The position numbers were made by a program, and so were the translations under genes. DNA of 11,494 nucleotides from Candidatus Zhuqueibacterota bacterium (lineage in GTDB: Bacteria > Zhuqueibacterota > QNDG01), in assembly GCA_003645915.1 (NCBI GenBank), contig QNDG01000011.1, positions 1 through 11,494 on the forward strand, in the 5' to 3' direction. The notes below the pieces were generated by a model. It did no database searches. It was not told the origin of the DNA and was given only the letters and a program-made list of their open reading frames with translations. Each line of letters begins with the position of its first letter. Position 1 is the stretch's first letter. Positions 6,164 to 11,347 of the stretch are shown in pieces.

Positions 6164-6281
6164 TATATATACTCTCAGAACTATTTCCTTCAACCTCTCC
6201 CAAGCCAATCCCGGTAAAATTGCCCAAATTAGCTCCGTCTTCATCGAGTCCCGAAGAGTCCTCCAACTCTACATAAACCAT
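6156..6281 (-). CDS. Small acidic ORF, possible -1 frameshift extension of the upstream ORF
   Basis: This 41-codon ORF starts MVYVELEDSSGLDEDG and is Gly/Asp/Glu-rich, with a purine bias at first codon positions typical of coding DNA. Its ATG overlaps the stop of the upstream ORF (TAATG) but has no SD. The frame stays open upstream of the ATG to the T run at 6291-6297, reading FFIPVMVYVEL, so it more likely forms the C-terminal part of the upstream protein than a gene of its own. No function is apparent. Confidence 0.4.
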   Translation of the reverse strand: MVYVELEDSSGLDEDGANLGNFTGIGLGEVEGNSSESIYRI

Positions 6282-6493
6282 TACTGGGATAAAAAAACTT
6301 CATCTCTAAGTTTACCCGGTTTAAAATTGACTCCCGGCTCTTTCCTGCTCTCCTTCAGGTTCTCAGTAAACAAGCCCCGGACATCTTGAGAGGGCTCAGA
6401 AAAAGACATAAAAAGTCCTGTCCCGTTCTTAAAAATCTGATTCTGATTCTGGGCCCTTATAAATAATATGAGGGAATTACTCAGTAATTTCAT
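6281..6493 (-). CDS. Small hypothetical ORF coupled to the 164-residue gene
   Basis: The 70-codon ORF begins at an ATG overlapping the upstream stop (ATGA), a classic translational-coupling arrangement. It starts with a short hydrophobic segment (LLSNSLILFI) and continues with FSEPSQDVRGLF and KPGKLRDEVFLSQ. Near its end, codons GTT TTT TTA form the heptamer T TTT TTA, a known -1 slippery pattern. Slipping there would avoid the TAA and add 44 residues to give about 112. Alternatively one T has been lost from an eight-T run. No family is recognised. Confidence 0.5.
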   Translation of the reverse strand: MKLLSNSLILFIRAQNQNQIFKNGTGLFMSFSEPSQDVRGLFTENLKESRKEPGVNFKPGKLRDEVFLSQ

Positions 6494-6984
6494 ATCTGTT
6501 TTAAAAACTCGTCTACTGTTTTAGCAGTTTTCAGACTGATGATAAGATTAGTAATTTCATCCTTCTGAATAATAGTATCCCTATCAAGCTGATTATCTGG
6601 AATGAAAAAATATCCTGTTCTCTTAAAATCCCCTGATATAAAAGTCCAGGAATCAAAGTATCCGTCTGAATGAAGAATTTTATTTATCTTGGTAAAAAGG
6701 GCTTCTGGATTCTCAAGAAAATTACCCCTTATAGTAAGTACTCTTTTAGTCTGATTAACAGTAAATATACCTTTTTCTGTTAAAAGACTGAAGAGCATTA
6801 TCTGAGTGCTGGATTTAAATCTTTCAATGAATTCACAGGTATAATTAAAAGGAATTTCTTTTTCAAATTTAGCTTTAACCGACTTATCCAATTTTCTGGG
6901 GTGTATGAAATAAATCACTGACTCTTCAGAGTGTATTTCCATATTATGCTTTGCAGCAAGTTCTTTTATTCTTTTTTGCCACAT
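6490..6984 (-). CDS. Hypothetical protein, 164 residues, with a C-terminal module shared with a small protein
   Basis: I do not recognise the bulk of the protein: a helical N-terminus (KRIKELAAKHNMEIH), a middle with beta-like segments (QTKRVLTIRGNF), and an aromatic stretch (YFDSWTFISGDF). Residues 134-164 (RDTIIQKDEITNLIISL...VDEFLKQI) clearly resemble residues 12-44 of the small protein at 10259-10393 (RETVIQNDEFNLIILL...VSEFLEKC). The start has AAGGA ten bases upstream and sits behind an extended -10 promoter (7044-7052). Its stop overlaps the next ATG. Confidence 0.8.
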   Translation of the reverse strand: MWQKRIKELAAKHNMEIHSEESVIYFIHPRKLDKSVKAKFEKEIPFNYTCEFIERFKSSTQIMLFSLLTEKGIFTVNQTKRVLTIRGNFLENPEALFTKINKILHSDGYFDSWTFISGDFKRTGYFFIPDNQLDRDTIIQKDEITNLIISLKTAKTVDEFLKQI

Positions 6985-7043
6985 AATCTTTTTTTCCTTA
7001 TTTATAAATAGCTATATGTAATGACCCTTATGGCATTTTGACC

Positions 7044-7052
7044 ATTATAACA
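7044..7052 (-). promoter_or_regulatory. Extended -10 promoter for the 164-residue gene
   Basis: The minus strand reads TGTTATAAT, a consensus TATAAT (7044-7049) with a TGn extension (7050-7052). No good -35 is seen at 17 bp, as is common for extended -10 promoters. The predicted transcript start near 7037 leaves a leader of about 50 bases before the ATG at 6984. The preceding gene's terminator lies just upstream at 7091-7122, so this begins a new transcription unit. Confidence 0.7.
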
Positions 7053-7090
7053 AAATTTTATCCGTTTTATATATTTAAATATAATAAAAG

Positions 7091-7122
7091 AAGATACAGG
7101 AGATAAATTTCTCCTGTATCTT
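7091..7122 (-). terminator. Rho-independent terminator after the YKGNP protein gene
   Basis: A perfect 13-bp stem, AAGATACAGGAGA (7091-7103) with its inverse (7110-7122), has a 6-base loop. It lies just past the stop of the minus-strand gene at 7132. On the minus strand it is followed by CTTTTATTATATTT. The stem shares GATACAGGA with the terminator at 8897-8930. Confidence 0.9.
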
Positions 7123-7131
7123 TTTATGAAA

Positions 7132-7458
7132 CTATCTGGCCGTGGCCGCAAAATTGATTACATCATTGGCATGATTAAGAATAGTTTCAGCCTTTTTAAG
7201 ACCAAAACTGAAGGGCTTCCCTTCCTTGGCCAAATGAATGATTGGATTGCCCTTATATTTCTTTATCTTTGCCCGGGCAGGTTTCTTTGAAGACGTGAAT
7301 GCGACAATATCGGCCATATTATCGACGATTGCTTCAGCCCTTTTCAGACCGAAACAAAGAGTCTTTTCAGAATCCCTTATCGGAAGATGAAGCACAGGGT
7401 TACCTTTGTAGGTAGTAATACGGGCTTTGGTAGTAATACGGGCTTTGGTAGTAGCCAT
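7132..7458 (-). CDS. Two-copy YKGNP/FGLKKAE motif protein
   Basis: The 108-residue basic protein is an internal duplication. Unit 1 has YKGNPVLHL at 17-25 and FGLKRAE at 36-42. Unit 2 has YKGNPIIHL at 68-76 and FGLKKAE at 85-91, followed by ILNHANDVINF. From memory, single units of this kind (YKGNPV...F.FG..KA..IL) occur in many small phage and bacterial proteins of unknown function. The N-terminus also contains a duplicated six-residue TTKARI, matching an 18-bp direct repeat in the DNA. The ATG is preceded by AAAGGAGTG. A terminator follows the stop, so the gene may be monocistronic. Confidence 0.85.
   Translation of the reverse strand: MATTKARITTKARITTYKGNPVLHLPIRDSEKTLCFGLKRAEAIVDNMADIVAFTSSKKPARAKIKKYKGNPIIHLAKEGKPFSFGLKKAETILNHANDVINFAATAR
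7405..7452 (-). repeat. 18-bp direct repeat at the gene start
   Basis: GTAGTAATACGGGCTTTG occurs twice in tandem, followed by a partial third unit (GTAGTAGCC) that contains the start codon. It duplicates TTKARI in the protein and is presumably a recent replication slippage event. Confidence 0.85.
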
Positions 7459-7644
7459 AAAAACACTCCTTTTGTTAAAGTGAAAATTGATCCGGATTTG
7501 ATGGAACCAGATCGTTATCCATTTATATCAGTACCTGAATTAAAGTTAATCCGAAAATCCAAATAGAACCAGACTGATTTTCAGACCGGAGGAACAAAAA
7601 TCTCAGATTGAAGAAGGAATAAAATTTTTCAGACTGAATGTTCA

Positions 7645-8283
7645 TTATGATGCAAGCCTTCGAGTACGATTCCTTTCATATTGTACCCAAAGTTTATGCT
7701 TCTGTTTAATATGAATAATATAAGATGCCATATCAGGGAGTTCGAGCTTTCCCAGACTTACGTATTTATGTAATAAAGTCACAAATCCAGTAACTTGAAA
7801 TATAGAGACCTCCTTACCAAGACGTGCCTTTATTTTAAGGCATGCATCTTCATAAATCTGACCATTCAATTTGATAAATTCAAAACGAATAATATTTTTT
7901 TCCCAGTCATATAACTTACGAACCTTTTCTTTCTTATGCCCGTTCCCAAACCGATTACGAGTAATAATTGGTTTATGTTCCAGACTGAATTTCTTTTCCA
8001 TACCCGCAGGAGTAGCTTTAAAAACCGTTTTCTTTTTAGTCTGTTTGGTTTTATCCAGACCGGGAACCTGAATAATTTTTCTCTTAATTTTCAGATCGGA
8101 AATCTGATACTCTTGTTCTCTTTCAACTTCCAGACTGGAAGGTTTATCAGACTGAGACCTCTTTATTTCAATAAGTAATACCTTGTCAATAAATTCCAAT
8201 ATTAAATCCCGTTTTTCTATGTTTTCAGAAAAGGCCTTTTTAAGAAGATAATACTGAAAATCTTTTAGAGTAGCGGTTTCCAT
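7645..8283 (-). CDS. Basic hypothetical protein, 212 residues, possibly nucleic-acid binding
   Basis: Residues 1-45 are helical (LKDFQYYLLKKAFSENIEKR). Residues 46-115 are a lysine-rich linker (KIKRKIIQV, KTKQTKKKTVF, NGHKKEKVRKL). Residues 116-212 are a second helical part (WEKNIIRFEFIKLNGQIYED, VTGFVTLLHKYVSLGKLE) with a basic tail (QYERNRTRRLAS). The strong positive charge suggests DNA or RNA binding, which is an inference only. AGGAGG lies four bases before the ATG, the best SD in the window. Short polar CAGACTG/CAGACCG motifs are dense in and around it. Part of it (EHKPII) is repeated in decayed DNA at 8379-8400. Confidence 0.8.
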   Translation of the reverse strand: METATLKDFQYYLLKKAFSENIEKRDLILEFIDKVLLIEIKRSQSDKPSSLEVEREQEYQISDLKIKRKIIQVPGLDKTKQTKKKTVFKATPAGMEKKFSLEHKPIITRNRFGNGHKKEKVRKLYDWEKNIIRFEFIKLNGQIYEDACLKIKARLGKEVSIFQVTGFVTLLHKYVSLGKLELPDMASYIIHIKQKHKLWVQYERNRTRRLAS

Positions 8284-8446
8284 TAAACCTCCTTTTTATT
8301 TTTTTCGGTTCAGAAAAAAAGCAGGGATTATTCTATCTGTTTGAATTCATATTTTCAGATCAGGAACAAAAATTTCTCATAATTGGTTTATGTTCCAGAC
8401 CGGCACCGTCTGAACTGGCCGGAAAGTTATTTTCTTCAAATCCGCT
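8284..8446. other. Intergenic DNA with a fragment copied from the 212-residue gene
   Basis: Bases 8379-8400 are identical over 22 bp to 7964-7985 inside the 212-residue gene (ATAATTGGTTTATGTTCCAG...). In the matching minus-strand frame they encode LEHKPI, followed by a stop seven codons later. The rest holds CAGAYYG-type motifs and no intact gene. It is probably a remnant of a decayed paralog. Confidence 0.5.
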
Positions 8447-8854
8447 TTACGATAACTCCTCCGCTTCGATAGTGCTTTGCGCAGAAGAGCTTAAATTAAA
8501 CCATTTGTCCCATAGACGGACATATTCTGCCTCCAGAGGAAACAACTCTCCCAAAGATTTATCGTCTCTAGGACAAGACAAAACCTTAATCCAAGGAATA
8601 CCGTGGTAATTTCCCGTCACGGCGTCTCTTTCACGTGCCCTGTTAAGAGCGTCGATGATGGTACCGGTCGTCCGGCACTTTTGAGCCGTTTCAAGAGCTT
8701 CGTCAACACGTCTGTTAGCGTGTTTCAAGGGTTTCAAGCACGACATTTCGTCGCGCTTGAAAAGAAACAGCGCTCCTAATTCTATTCCTTCGGGCGGTTC
8801 AGGTTCTGGAAACAGTTCTGAATTTTTAAAGATTAAACTTTCTATTAGATTCAT
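8447..8854 (-). CDS. Hypothetical protein, 135 residues, relatively GC-rich gene
   Basis: The family is not recognised. The N-terminus is acidic and proline-rich (ELFPEPEPPEGIELG), followed by a helical basic part (KHANRRVDEALETAQKCR, DALNRARERDAV) and LWDKWFNLSSSAQSTIEAEEL at the end. Two Cys (residues about 39 and 93) do not form a motif. AAGGA precedes the ATG by eight bases. The coding DNA is richer in GC and CpG than its neighbours, for example around 8620-8690, which hints at a different origin. No terminator is seen directly after it. Confidence 0.75.
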   Translation of the reverse strand: MNLIESLIFKNSELFPEPEPPEGIELGALFLFKRDEMSCLKPLKHANRRVDEALETAQKCRTTGTIIDALNRARERDAVTGNYHGIPWIKVLSCPRDDKSLGELFPLEAEYVRLWDKWFNLSSSAQSTIEAEELS

Positions 8855-8896
8855 ATTATTATCCTTTTTGTTTGAATATTATTTAATGTAGATAAA

Positions 8897-8930
8897 AAAG
8901 ATACAGGAAATAATTTCTTCCTGTATCTTT
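8897..8930 (-). terminator. Rho-independent terminator after the 117-residue gene
   Basis: A perfect 13-bp stem, AAAGATACAGGAA (8897-8909) with its inverse (8918-8930), has an 8-base loop. It lies just past the stop at 8940. On the minus strand the 3' arm runs into a long T tract (TTTTTTATC). The stem closely resembles that at 7091-7122. Confidence 0.92.
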
Positions 8931-8939
8931 CCAATAAAA

Positions 8940-9293
8940 TTATTTAGTTGTCATATAAGGTTCAAACTTCTCAATCCTTGAAAAGGCATCTTGGAAATCA
9001 AGAAATTTTAAAGCCGTCATAACCTTGTTATATTCCTCATCATCACCTTTTTTCTTGAGGGCCGCTTTGATTGCCAACGTCTTAAGACGAGGTTTCAAGT
9101 CATGAAAAACTTTTACCCTCCATTTTTTGCCCGTATCCGGGCCGGCCTTTACCCAAGCTGAATAAAATAACTGATTCGCTTCCCGAATAGCTTTCGCAAT
9201 TCTCCGGGAACGCGCATATTTTTTCGCTTTAATAGCAATTTCTTTGCCCCTTTTAGACTGAAAAAAAGCTTCTTTTAGTGCTTTGTTATGCAT
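8940..9293 (-). CDS. Small basic hypothetical protein, 117 residues
   Basis: The open frame extends upstream to a TTG at 9356, but the ATG at 9293 is preferred because AAAGGA lies eight bases before it, and because the upstream part coincides with a hairpin (9328-9353). The 117-residue protein is highly basic (SKRGKEIAIKAKKYARSRRI, KPRLKTLAIKAALKKK), predicted helical, and could bind nucleic acid. Its C-terminal half has KKGDDEEYNKVMTALKFL, resembling a segment of the next upstream protein (ARKGIDDTEYNSRVSMLL). No known family is assigned. A strong terminator follows. Confidence 0.75.
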   Translation of the reverse strand: MHNKALKEAFFQSKRGKEIAIKAKKYARSRRIAKAIREANQLFYSAWVKAGPDTGKKWRVKVFHDLKPRLKTLAIKAALKKKGDDEEYNKVMTALKFLDFQDAFSRIEKFEPYMTTK

Positions 9294-9327
9294 AATGTAT
9301 TCCTTTGAAAAAAGGTTTTGAAATAAT

Positions 9328-9364
9328 GCCCTTCTTTCATCAAGAAGAAGGGCCAATTAATTGG
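9328..9364 (-). terminator. Hairpin and adjacent palindrome between two genes
   Basis: GCCCTTCTT (9328-9336) pairs with AAGAAGGGC (9345-9353) across an 8-base loop, just downstream of the exported protein gene (stop at 9393). The following minus-strand tail (ATTATTTC) is only moderately T-rich, so this may be a weak terminator or an attenuating or mRNA-protecting hairpin. A perfect 12-bp palindrome, CCAATTAATTGG (9353-9364), abuts it. Confidence 0.6.
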
Positions 9365-9392
9365 AAGAAATTAGTATTTCAAAAAGGCATGT

Positions 9393-9680
9393 TTATTGTT
9401 TTATTGTGATACCCATAGCTTCCGCTCCATGCAAAAGCATGGAAACTCGTGAATTATACTCAGTATCATCAATACCTTTTCGGGCTTTGATCCGTTTAAG
9501 AGTATTAATGAGCTGAACAGTAGTCTGGAGAATACTGTATTCCTCACGAGTATGAGCAACACAATTATACCCGTCAATTTTCACAAGGGCAATAAAGATT
9601 TCATTGCCCTCTTCCGCTTGTATTGATATGGGCGGAAAAACCAGAAAAAGAAAAACGAGCATAATAAACAGATTCTTCAT
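9393..9680 (-). CDS. Small exported protein with Sec signal peptide
   Basis: Of 95 residues, the first 22 form a typical signal peptide: MKN, then a hydrophobic core LFIMLVFLFLVF, and a likely cleavage after IQA before EEGNE. There is no lipobox cysteine, so the product should be a soluble periplasmic or secreted protein of about 73 residues. The mature part ends in a helical LKRIKARKGIDDTEYNSRV segment, loosely like the short SHOCT-type motifs that follow other domains. AAAGGAG lies nine bases before the ATG. Exported products are otherwise absent from this window, so a role at the cell envelope or lysis is possible but unproven. Confidence 0.75.
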   Translation of the reverse strand: MKNLFIMLVFLFLVFPPISIQAEEGNEIFIALVKIDGYNCVAHTREEYSILQTTVQLINTLKRIKARKGIDDTEYNSRVSMLLHGAEAMGITIKQ

Positions 9681-9792
9681 AAAAAGAATCTCCTTTCTGA
9701 AAAAATGAAGTCAGTACTTTTTCGGGACTTTCAACACTTATTGTACTAACTGTTTGTCCCCGATCCCTTCTCTCTATTGAAGGAGGGATCAC
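9601..9792 (-). CDS. Doubtful overlapping ORF, 63 codons
   Basis: A GTG start overlaps the stop of the 54-residue gene as GTGA, and the frame fills the 108-base gap before running into, and out of phase with, the exported protein gene. The first 40 residues (SIERRDRGQTVSTISVESPE) look plausible as coding. The remainder overlaps the signal-peptide codons and is likely only a shadow. No SD is evident. It could be a small coupled gene or chance. Confidence 0.25.
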   Translation of the reverse strand: MIPPSIERRDRGQTVSTISVESPEKVLTSFFQKGDSFYEESVYYARFSFSGFSAHINTSGRGQ

Positions 9793-9953
9793 AGTGTCCT
9801 AAGTTTAGCCCGGATTTGTTTAGCAAATTTTTTATCTCGTTGCTTCCGGGCTTTTAACTTCATCTTAATACGTTTGGCAGTTTTAATATCTACCATAATA
9901 GATACCTTGCCAAACGTAAAAACAATATCCGGTTTATTTAATCCAGAAGGCAT
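9789..9953 (-). CDS. Small lysine/arginine-rich protein, 54 residues
   Basis: The ATG at 9951-9953 lies within the end of the 107-residue gene (20-base overlap) and has AAAGGGA nine bases upstream. The product begins MPSGLNKPDIVFTFGKVSIM and then becomes strongly basic (KTAKRIKMKLKARKQRDKKF, then QIRAKLRTL). This profile suits a small nucleic-acid-binding or ribosome-associated protein, but no family is recognised. It is the last clear gene of the compact run that begins at 11263. Confidence 0.75.
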   Translation of the reverse strand: MPSGLNKPDIVFTFGKVSIMVDIKTAKRIKMKLKARKQRDKKFAKQIRAKLRTL

Positions 9954-10257
9954 AATTATTTTTTCCCTTTGCGATTATATCCGGATTATGCCTTAACATT
10001 CCATCACTTGATTCAAAATCCAATGATAAATCAACAAATAATTCAGAATCAGACAAATCGGCATTCTCAGGTATGTATTCATACCTGATTAAACCATCTG
10101 ACGATTCTATATCACGAGCACATATTTCTGATAACATAATCTCCTCCTTTTTAATGTCATATAATTTTAAGACTCTATCTATTTCAGACGGAGTCTTGTT
10201 AATTAATAATTTTATAGTACCTATTGCTTTTTCAAGTCGTGTCTTGGTTTGATACAT
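9934..10257 (-). CDS. Acidic hypothetical protein, 107 residues
   Basis: The ATG follows the stop of the 44-residue gene by one base, so translation is probably coupled. The N-terminal 40 residues are helical and mildly basic (TRLEKAIGTIKLLINKTPSE). The rest is acidic and contains the motif ESSDG twice, in DIESSDGLIRYEY and DFESSDGMLRHNP, about 30 residues apart, suggesting a small internal duplication. No family is recognised. The next gene starts inside its last codons. Confidence 0.75.
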   Translation of the reverse strand: MYQTKTRLEKAIGTIKLLINKTPSEIDRVLKLYDIKKEEIMLSEICARDIESSDGLIRYEYIPENADLSDSELFVDLSLDFESSDGMLRHNPDIIAKGKNNYAFWIK

Positions 10258-10258
10258 A

Positions 10259-10393
10259 TTAACACTTCTCCAAGAATTCAGAAACTGACGATGTTGTATT
10301 CAGTAATATGATAAGATTAAACTCATCATTCTGAATAACGGTTTCGCGAATAGGCCGATCTGACGTATTAATTTGTAACGGTTTAGAATCCAT
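10259..10393 (-). CDS. 44-residue protein matching the C-terminus of the 164-residue protein
   Basis: The open frame extends upstream to a TTG at 10486, but that part lies under the zinc-ribbon gene. The ATG at 10391-10393 has GGAAGGA upstream and is the likely start. Residues 12-44 (RETVIQNDEFNLIILL...VSEFLEKC) resemble the last 31 residues of the protein at 6490-6984 without the rest of it, so the module can stand alone. Its function is unknown. The gene starts 25 bases after the zinc-ribbon stop and is followed one base later by the next ATG. Confidence 0.65.
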   Translation of the reverse strand: MDSKPLQINTSDRPIRETVIQNDEFNLIILLNTTSSVSEFLEKC

Positions 10394-10418
10394 ATATACC
10401 CGTCCTTCCAATTTTGGT

Positions 10419-10562
10419 TTAATTCTGATACCCACATGAACAAGTTTTGACCATATGGGCTTTTCCTCTCCGAATAATTCGAACAAATAATATTTTACTG
10501 TGACAAACTGAACAAACTTTAATAGTCTGCTTACCGCGATTGGCTATGTTGTTCTTAGACAT
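10419..10562 (-). CDS. 47-residue zinc-ribbon protein
   Basis: The gene starts MSKNNIANRGKQTIKVCSVC and ends with KTCSCGYQN. Two metal-binding knuckles are seen: C17-x2-C20 and C41-x-C43, separated by a basic stretch (VRIIRRGKAHMVK). This is the layout of a minimal zinc ribbon, as found in many small phage proteins and in ribosomal-protein-like miniproteins. GGAG lies eight bases before the ATG, which starts 27 bases after the 114-residue gene. DNA or RNA binding is likely from the fold but not demonstrated. Confidence 0.8.
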   Translation of the reverse strand: MSKNNIANRGKQTIKVCSVCHSKILFVRIIRRGKAHMVKTCSCGYQN

Positions 10563-10589
10563 TATATATCTCCAGTATCTCTTATTAAA

Positions 10590-10934
10590 CTAAACTAACT
10601 CCCAACCCGTCTTTGCGGCGGTCTGGATGATTCGCCCGTCCGGGAGCTGCTTTTTCTCCCGAACAGAGTTATGAAATACTTTGAAAGGTACTCTGTGAGT
10701 ACCTGTTGTGTCTTCAGAAGTCTGCATCAGTGCCATCAAAGCAGGCACTGGTGAAACAAAGACTACTTGCTTTCCTATAAGACTGCTAGCGATCTCCCGG
10801 ATTTTTTTAAGGTTCCAACCATTAGTTGGAACCTTTATTTCTCCCTCTATTTGATATTTCTTGAGTAATAATTCTTTTTGTTCATTGAACAAACAATGCT
10901 GTTCATTAACGATTATAATACATTTTTTTGCCAT
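10590..10934 (-). CDS. Hypothetical protein, 114 residues, alpha/beta
   Basis: The protein starts with a strand (KKCIIIVNEQH) and a helix (NEQKELLLKKY), then VPTNGWNLKKIREIASSLIG, a second strand and loop (KQVVFVSPVPALMALM), and a conserved-looking tail (FKVFHNSVREKKQLPDGRII, ending in GWELV). This suggests a small Rossmann-like or nucleotide-binding fold. I have a vague memory of similar short mobile-element proteins but cannot name the family. AGGGGG lies about eight bases before the ATG. It is encoded between the 104-residue protein (14-base gap) and the zinc ribbon. Confidence 0.8.
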   Translation of the reverse strand: MAKKCIIIVNEQHCLFNEQKELLLKKYQIEGEIKVPTNGWNLKKIREIASSLIGKQVVFVSPVPALMALMQTSEDTTGTHRVPFKVFHNSVREKKQLPDGRIIQTAAKTGWELV

Positions 10935-10948
10935 CTTTTAACCCCCTT

Positions 10949-11263
10949 TTATATAATTGTTATCGTTTCATGAAATTCTTTTATCATTTTATCGGAAAGA
11001 ACATTTTGATCGATTTTCTTTCCATTTTCCCATAATTGGGAAAGGCCATTAAACGTAGATAAAAATCCCCGTTCAATAGTATTCATATTAAGCCAGCGGT
11101 TTTTTTGGTTTTCTTTTACTTCAACCATTATTTCATTTCGTGATGATTTTCTGAAACGTCCGGTACATAATACCTTGTACCATAGACGTATTGATTTCTT
11201 GCGCGTTTGGTTTGACGCCGTAATAACGGCGCCTTTTAAAGAATTGGATTCTTGAATAGCCAT
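10949..11263 (-). CDS. Hypothetical protein, 104 residues
   Basis: The N-terminal half is basic (SNQTRKKSIRLWYKVLCTGR, FRKSSRNEIMVEVKENQKNR) and the C-terminal half mixed (RGFLSTFNGLSQLWENGKK, ending in ETITII). No domain is recognised and no membrane segment is seen. GGAGGTGAT ends directly at the ATG, a very strong SD. It is the first gene of the compact minus-strand run and lies just downstream of the tandem repeat at the right edge, which could therefore carry its control region. Confidence 0.75.
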   Translation of the reverse strand: MAIQESNSLKGAVITASNQTRKKSIRLWYKVLCTGRFRKSSRNEIMVEVKENQKNRWLNMNTIERGFLSTFNGLSQLWENGKKIDQNVLSDKMIKEFHETITII

Positions 11264-11347
11264 ATCACCTCCGTATTATTATATATGACGTTTACCGGAA
11301 TAAAAAATATTCGGCATTAATTTATTTCTGTAAGTTCTGTAAGTAAT

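Noticed and set aside
7459..7644. Short plus-strand frame VKIDPDLMEPDRYPFISVPE between two minus-strand genes
   Set aside because: It looks somewhat coding but is only about 30 codons, lacks a start with an SD, and runs against all neighbours. At most it is a relic.
7871..8178. Plus-strand frames of 66 and 80 codons opposite the 212-residue gene
   Set aside because: They have no SD, show chance-like composition, and lie entirely within a well-supported minus-strand gene.
9294..9356. Extended N-terminus of the 117-residue protein from a TTG start
   Set aside because: It has no SD before the TTG and the segment coincides with a stable hairpin. The ATG at 9293 has AAAGGA at good spacing.
10394..10486. 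Extended N-terminus of the 44-residue protein from a TTG start
   Set aside because: This part overlaps, in another frame, a convincing zinc-ribbon gene. The ATG at 10393 has its own SD (GGAAGGA).
11278..11283. TATAAT on the minus strand as promoter of the gene at 11263
   Set aside because: A transcript starting seven bases downstream would begin within the SD sequence of that gene, so the motif is probably chance AT-rich sequence.
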